Source of the DNA: Fonsecaea monophora
Lineage: Eukaryota > Ascomycota > Eurotiomycetes > Chaetothyriales > Herpotrichiellaceae
Assembly: GCF_001642475.1 (NCBI RefSeq)
Contig: NW_019174097.1
Span: forward strand, 1 to 48,434
Reading direction: 5' to 3'
Length of the DNA: 48,434 nt
Shown here: in pieces, positions 45,515 to 48,434 of the stretch
How the letters are laid out: each line of letters opens with the position of its first letter
Position numbering within the stretch: position 1 is the stretch's first letter
Made by a program: the position numbers and the translations under genes
Notes under the pieces: model-generated
What the model saw: the letters and a program-made list of their open reading frames with translations, nothing else
The model's database searches: none
Told to the model about the DNA's origin: nothing

Positions 45515-45721
45515 CATGATTCTTCGAGTGATTTATGTTGCTGCTTTAAGCCACTTGAACAACCACATGCGGTGCTGATGCTGCCGATGCTAATGATTGA
45601 GGTGGGAGAATTAATTACTTATCCTTCTGCCATTGTAAAAAGTTCTTCAGAGTCGAATTCTATCCTCTTCTCTTGTCTCTTTTCCTCCCGTTACTTTATC
45701 GTCTTCATCACATCTGACACA

Positions 45722-47166
45722 ATGAGCGCCCAACGACGGCTCGACGCCCTCTCCGGCCAACTCTCCTCCACATCCACCACCACTCACTCCCCAGGCGTCC
45801 AGAAGATTCTGGAGAAGCACCCCGACGACATTGTCATCACATGTGCCACGCGCACGCCTCTCACCAAGGCCAGAAAGGGCGGGCTCAAGGACACCGCGAC
45901 TGATGAACTTTTGATCCACGTCCTCAAGGCCATCAAGGACAAGTCCGGCATCAACCCCGACGTCGTTGAGGATGTCTGTGTGGGGAACGTCCTGCAACCA
46001 GCCCCGGGCTTCGTCGCACGGAGCGCCGTTCTCGCCGCAGGTTTCCCTGTCGCCACGGCCGCTCACGTCGTGTCGAGGTTCTGCTCGTCGGGCCTGTTGA
46101 GCATCCAGACCCTCGCCAGTTCCATCGCCATTGGCTCGATTGACGTGGGCATCGCTGTCGGGCTGGAGAGCATGTCTACCAACAGAGACGCCCCACCCTC
46201 GATGAGCGAGGCGATCATGTCCCACCCGGTGGCCCGGGACAATGTGCAACCCATGGGATGGACGTCAGAGAACGTCGCCCGCGACTTCCACATCTCGCGC
46301 GAGGAGCAGGACAAGTTCGCCGAGAGGTCGCACAACCGCGCCGAACGAGCCCAGAGAGAAGGCTGGACCAGCGACGAGATCAGCCCGGTCACGACCAGGT
46401 GGATCGACCCCAAGACCAAGGAGACCAAGACCGTCACGGTGGACAAGGACGACGGCATCAGACCGGGCACCACGTACGAAGGGTTGGCCAAGATCCGCTC
46501 CGCCTTCCCGCAATGGGGCCCGACCACCACGGGCGGCAACGCCTCGCAAGTCACCGACGGCGCGGCCGCCGTGCTGATGATGAAGCGCTCGACGGCCCAG
46601 AAACTGGGCCAGCCCATCATCGGCAAGTACGTCAAGAGCACCGTGGTCGGGCTGGAGCCGCGCATCATGGGCATCGGGCCTAGTTTCGCGATTCCCAAAG
46701 TTTTGGAGAAGACGGGCCTGACAAAGGAGGATGTGGATCTGTTTGAGATTAACGAGGCGTTTGCGTCGATGGTGAGCATACTCGGACCTCCATCAAAAGC
46801 GCCATGACACTTTTATTAACAAAAACCAATAGTATGTCTACTGCGTCAACAAACTCGGTCTGGATATCGAAAAGGTCAATGTCCGAGGTGGTGCCATGTG
46901 AGTTCTTTTTTTTCCTTCCCCATCTCTCCATATCGCTCTAATCCCCATCCCTTCCTGCCTTGAACTGGAAAACATCGCTTCTTAACAACCAACCAACTAA
47001 CACAAATCTCTTCAGCGCCATCGGCCACCCCCTCGGCGCCACGGGCACCCGTCAAGTCGTGACACTCCTCTCGGAGCTGAGACGGCGCAATCAAAAGGTC
47101 GGGGTGACGAGCATGTGCGTCGGCACGGGCATGGGCATGGCGGGCGTGTTTGTCTCGGAAGCATAG
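45722..47166 (+). CDS. POT1: Peroxisomal 3-ketoacyl-CoA thiolase, 421 aa
   Basis: Exons 45722-46771, 46833-46897 and 47016-47166. The N-terminus MSAQRRLDALSGQL has a perfect PTS2: R6-L7, five residues, Q13-L14. Thiolase catalytic residues are present: nucleophile C121 in SRFCSSG, the NEAFA motif near 345, H376 in GAIAIGHPLGATG and C406 in SMCVGTGMG. It cleaves 3-ketoacyl-CoA to acetyl-CoA and a shortened acyl-CoA, the last step of beta-oxidation, and should enter the peroxisome through Pex7. The PTS2 marks it as a degradative thiolase rather than cytosolic acetoacetyl-CoA thiolase. The gene is divergent from FAT1 under a promoter with fatty-acid response elements. The start is the ATG directly before the PTS2; the upstream frame is leader. 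Confidence 0.93.
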
Positions 47167-47848
47167 TGAGAGTCCCCGGGTCCGGGTTTCGGCGCTGGTG
47201 CTGGGTGAGAAAAGCGAATATTGTTGGGGGTGATCATATACATCATATCATATCACGTCATGTCATTCATCCCATCCCATCCCATCCATTCAGCAAAGTA
47301 CAGTACAGGATATCCGTCGCCGACGAAAACCTTTGGTAGGTAGAATTCGTGATTCGAATCGCGCTTCTTGCCGGAAAAAATTGAGATGTCATCTCTTCCA
47401 GCAGATGGATGATGGAATTGAATTTGGACTTGGCTTTTCAGGGGGGGACCACGAGTTTGGGTGGTGAGAAAGAGCATGCATTTGCCATACAGTACGGTGT
47501 CAAGAATTATGGAACGGATCTCGGGGAATGGATTGGATTCGGTATGGGCACGAATACAACAGGGTAGGGAAGGGCAGGGCCGATGCTGTGGACGCCAGAC
47601 CTGATTCTTATTCCCGGTCCTACACCCATCCACTCATCCAGACGTTCGATAGGGGAACTGTGCCGTTCACAGCATCTTTCGAGCCTTTTGGCTTCGCTCG
47701 ACTGGTGTTTACAGGCCAATCACCAATCCATCCATCCAATAAGCAGGCTCCTTGGTCGTCCTTCCCGGGTTCTGGTCGGGACGAAGTACAGACCCACAGA
47801 CCTCCTCCCCTTTTTTTCTGTTCCTGTCATTCCCATCCCAACGTCTCT
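47167..47848. other. Convergent intergenic region, no gene seen
   Basis: 682 bp between the thiolase and cupin 3' ends. It starts with CAT-rich degenerate repeats, including three CCCAT units at 47271-47285. No coding signal. Confidence 0.45.
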
Positions 47849-48317
47849 CTATTTCTTTGATGGGTCTGCATCGCCGTAAAACTGTTTTTTGTCCATCTGC
47901 ATCTCGTCGTCGGCGACGCCAATCGTGGCGAAATACTGTGCCCGGACCGGCATGATCAGCCACATACATAACGACACGTTCCAGGAAATAGGGAAGCTTT
48001 GAAAAAGAGAGTTTGAGACTTTTTGAGAGATGGACCCCGAAAAAAGGGACAACACTTACAGCCATGGCCTTGCGATTTGCCTCGGGGTTCATGGGCTTAC
48101 CCTGCTCGTTCATGGTGGCCAGGAGGCGGAAGTAGTTTATGTAAAACGCCGGCGTGTACGTGTTGAAGAACTTTGCTTCCTGGTCGTACGGGTTGCTAAA
48201 GGTGTGCGGCGACCGCGGCGGCACCGTCACGTAGTCGCCCAGCTTTGCGTCGACGGTCTGGCCGTTCAGGGCGTGGAAGCGCAATGTCCCCTGGGTGACG
48301 AGGAAGGTTTCGTCGTG
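47849..48317 (-). CDS. Cupin-domain protein (quercetinase-like), 3' part only
   Basis: Two exons are visible, 48317-48060 and 47935-47849, around a 124-nt intron (GTAAGT to CACAG). The visible part starts HDETFLVTQGTLRFHAL, holding a His and Glu that fit the first metal-binding motif of a cupin barrel. PPRSPHTFSNP follows as the second metal motif, and then a helical ending GDADPSKK. The pattern fits small fungal cupins of the quercetin-2,3-dioxygenase-like group. The 5' exons lie beyond the window: an acceptor (AAAAG) just upstream of 48317 leads into intron sequence and then the terminal G run. The acceptor of the last intron is the frame-consistent choice; one upstream alternative would add about 35 residues. 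Confidence 0.72.
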
Positions 48318-48411
48318 CTTTTAAGCCCAAAGAAACGGGAGGGACGGAGAAGAAGTGAGTGGAATATCTCCCTGAGCAAAGCAAACAGGGAGGAAAGAGA
48401 TGTGGGAATTT

Positions 48412-48434
48412 GGGGGGGGGGGGGGGGGGGGGGG
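48412..48434. other. Terminal poly-G run, probable contig-end artefact
   Basis: The sequence ends in 23 consecutive G residues inside what should be an intron of the cupin gene. Homopolymer G at a contig end is typical of no-signal base calls or failed assembly and should not be read as biology. Confidence 0.75.

Larger units (their letters stand above)
44453..45721. promoter_or_regulatory. Divergent promoter of FAT1 and thiolase
   Basis: 1.27 kb between two beta-oxidation genes that point apart. Three CCTCGG/CCGAGG cores lie here, listed separately. An open frame extends upstream of the thiolase ATG (from 45194) but is low-complexity and not conserved in character, so I treat it as 5' leader. 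Confidence 0.65.

Noticed and set aside
45194..45721. In-frame 176-codon N-terminal extension of the thiolase
   Set aside because: The ATG at 45722 directly precedes a PTS2, which must be near the N-terminus to work. The upstream part lacks protein character.
1..48434. CRISPR arrays, rRNA, prokaryotic operons, insertion sequences
   Set aside because: No regularly spaced repeats, rRNA-like sequence or IS-type inverted ends were seen, and the intron-rich genes are plainly eukaryotic.

Overview
This 48.4 kb window is nuclear DNA of a filamentous ascomycete (Pezizomycotina). The genes carry short spliceosomal introns (mostly 48-145 nt) with GTRNGT donors, CTRAC-type branch points and YAG acceptors, on both strands and with no operons. 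The proteins include fungal families: Atg27, Erg24, a SUR7/PalI-type membrane protein, a Zn2Cys6 regulator, Rav2/Rogdi, pisatin-demethylase-like P450s and a Fat1-type acyl-CoA synthetase. A eurotiomycete, possibly a black-yeast relative, is my guess only. The right edge ends in 23 G residues and looks like a contig end. I rebuilt all gene models by hand from splice signals, reading frame and family motifs.

Layout. 1-3938: no gene I can support, with many pyrimidine tracts. 3939-8116 (-): PXA-domain protein with an exceptional 2.27 kb intron. 8486-9843 (+): nucleoside hydrolase with an 8-nt microexon. 10605-11915 (-): tRNA adenosine deaminase Tad1. 13315-16881 (+): large Zn2Cys6 transcription factor with an overlapping uORF. 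17127-18306 (-): Atg27. 19134-20660 (+): Erg24. 21498-35524: accessory metabolic block holding an MFS transporter (+), SDR (-), 4CL-like acyl-CoA ligase (-), alpha-methylacyl-CoA racemase (+), two divergent P450s (- and +) and a 50-residue membrane microprotein (+). 36154-37032 (-): SUR7 family. 38101-39182 (+): Rav2/Rogdi. 39747-41408 (+): unknown Ser-rich protein. 42470-44452 (-): Fat1-like very-long-chain acyl-CoA synthetase. 45722-47166 (+): peroxisomal 3-ketoacyl-CoA thiolase. 47849-48317 (-): 3' part of a cupin gene cut by the window end.

How it fits together. The 21.5-35.5 kb block sits between conserved genes and has no PKS, NRPS or terpene synthase. Its enzymes can oxidise a hydrophobic compound (P450s, SDR), activate an acid to its CoA ester (ligase ending ARL, a possible peroxisomal signal), invert a 2-methyl centre (racemase with an intact His/Asp/Glu set) and move substrate across membranes (MFS). 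That reads best as a catabolic or tailoring route for a 2-methyl-branched or isoprenoid-like acid, ending in peroxisomal beta-oxidation. Two general beta-oxidation genes, Fat1 (C-terminal AKL) and thiolase (PTS2), lie about 10 kb away and share a divergent promoter with three CCTCGG-type fatty-acid response elements, two of them inside an identical 13-mer. The substrate is not known from sequence.
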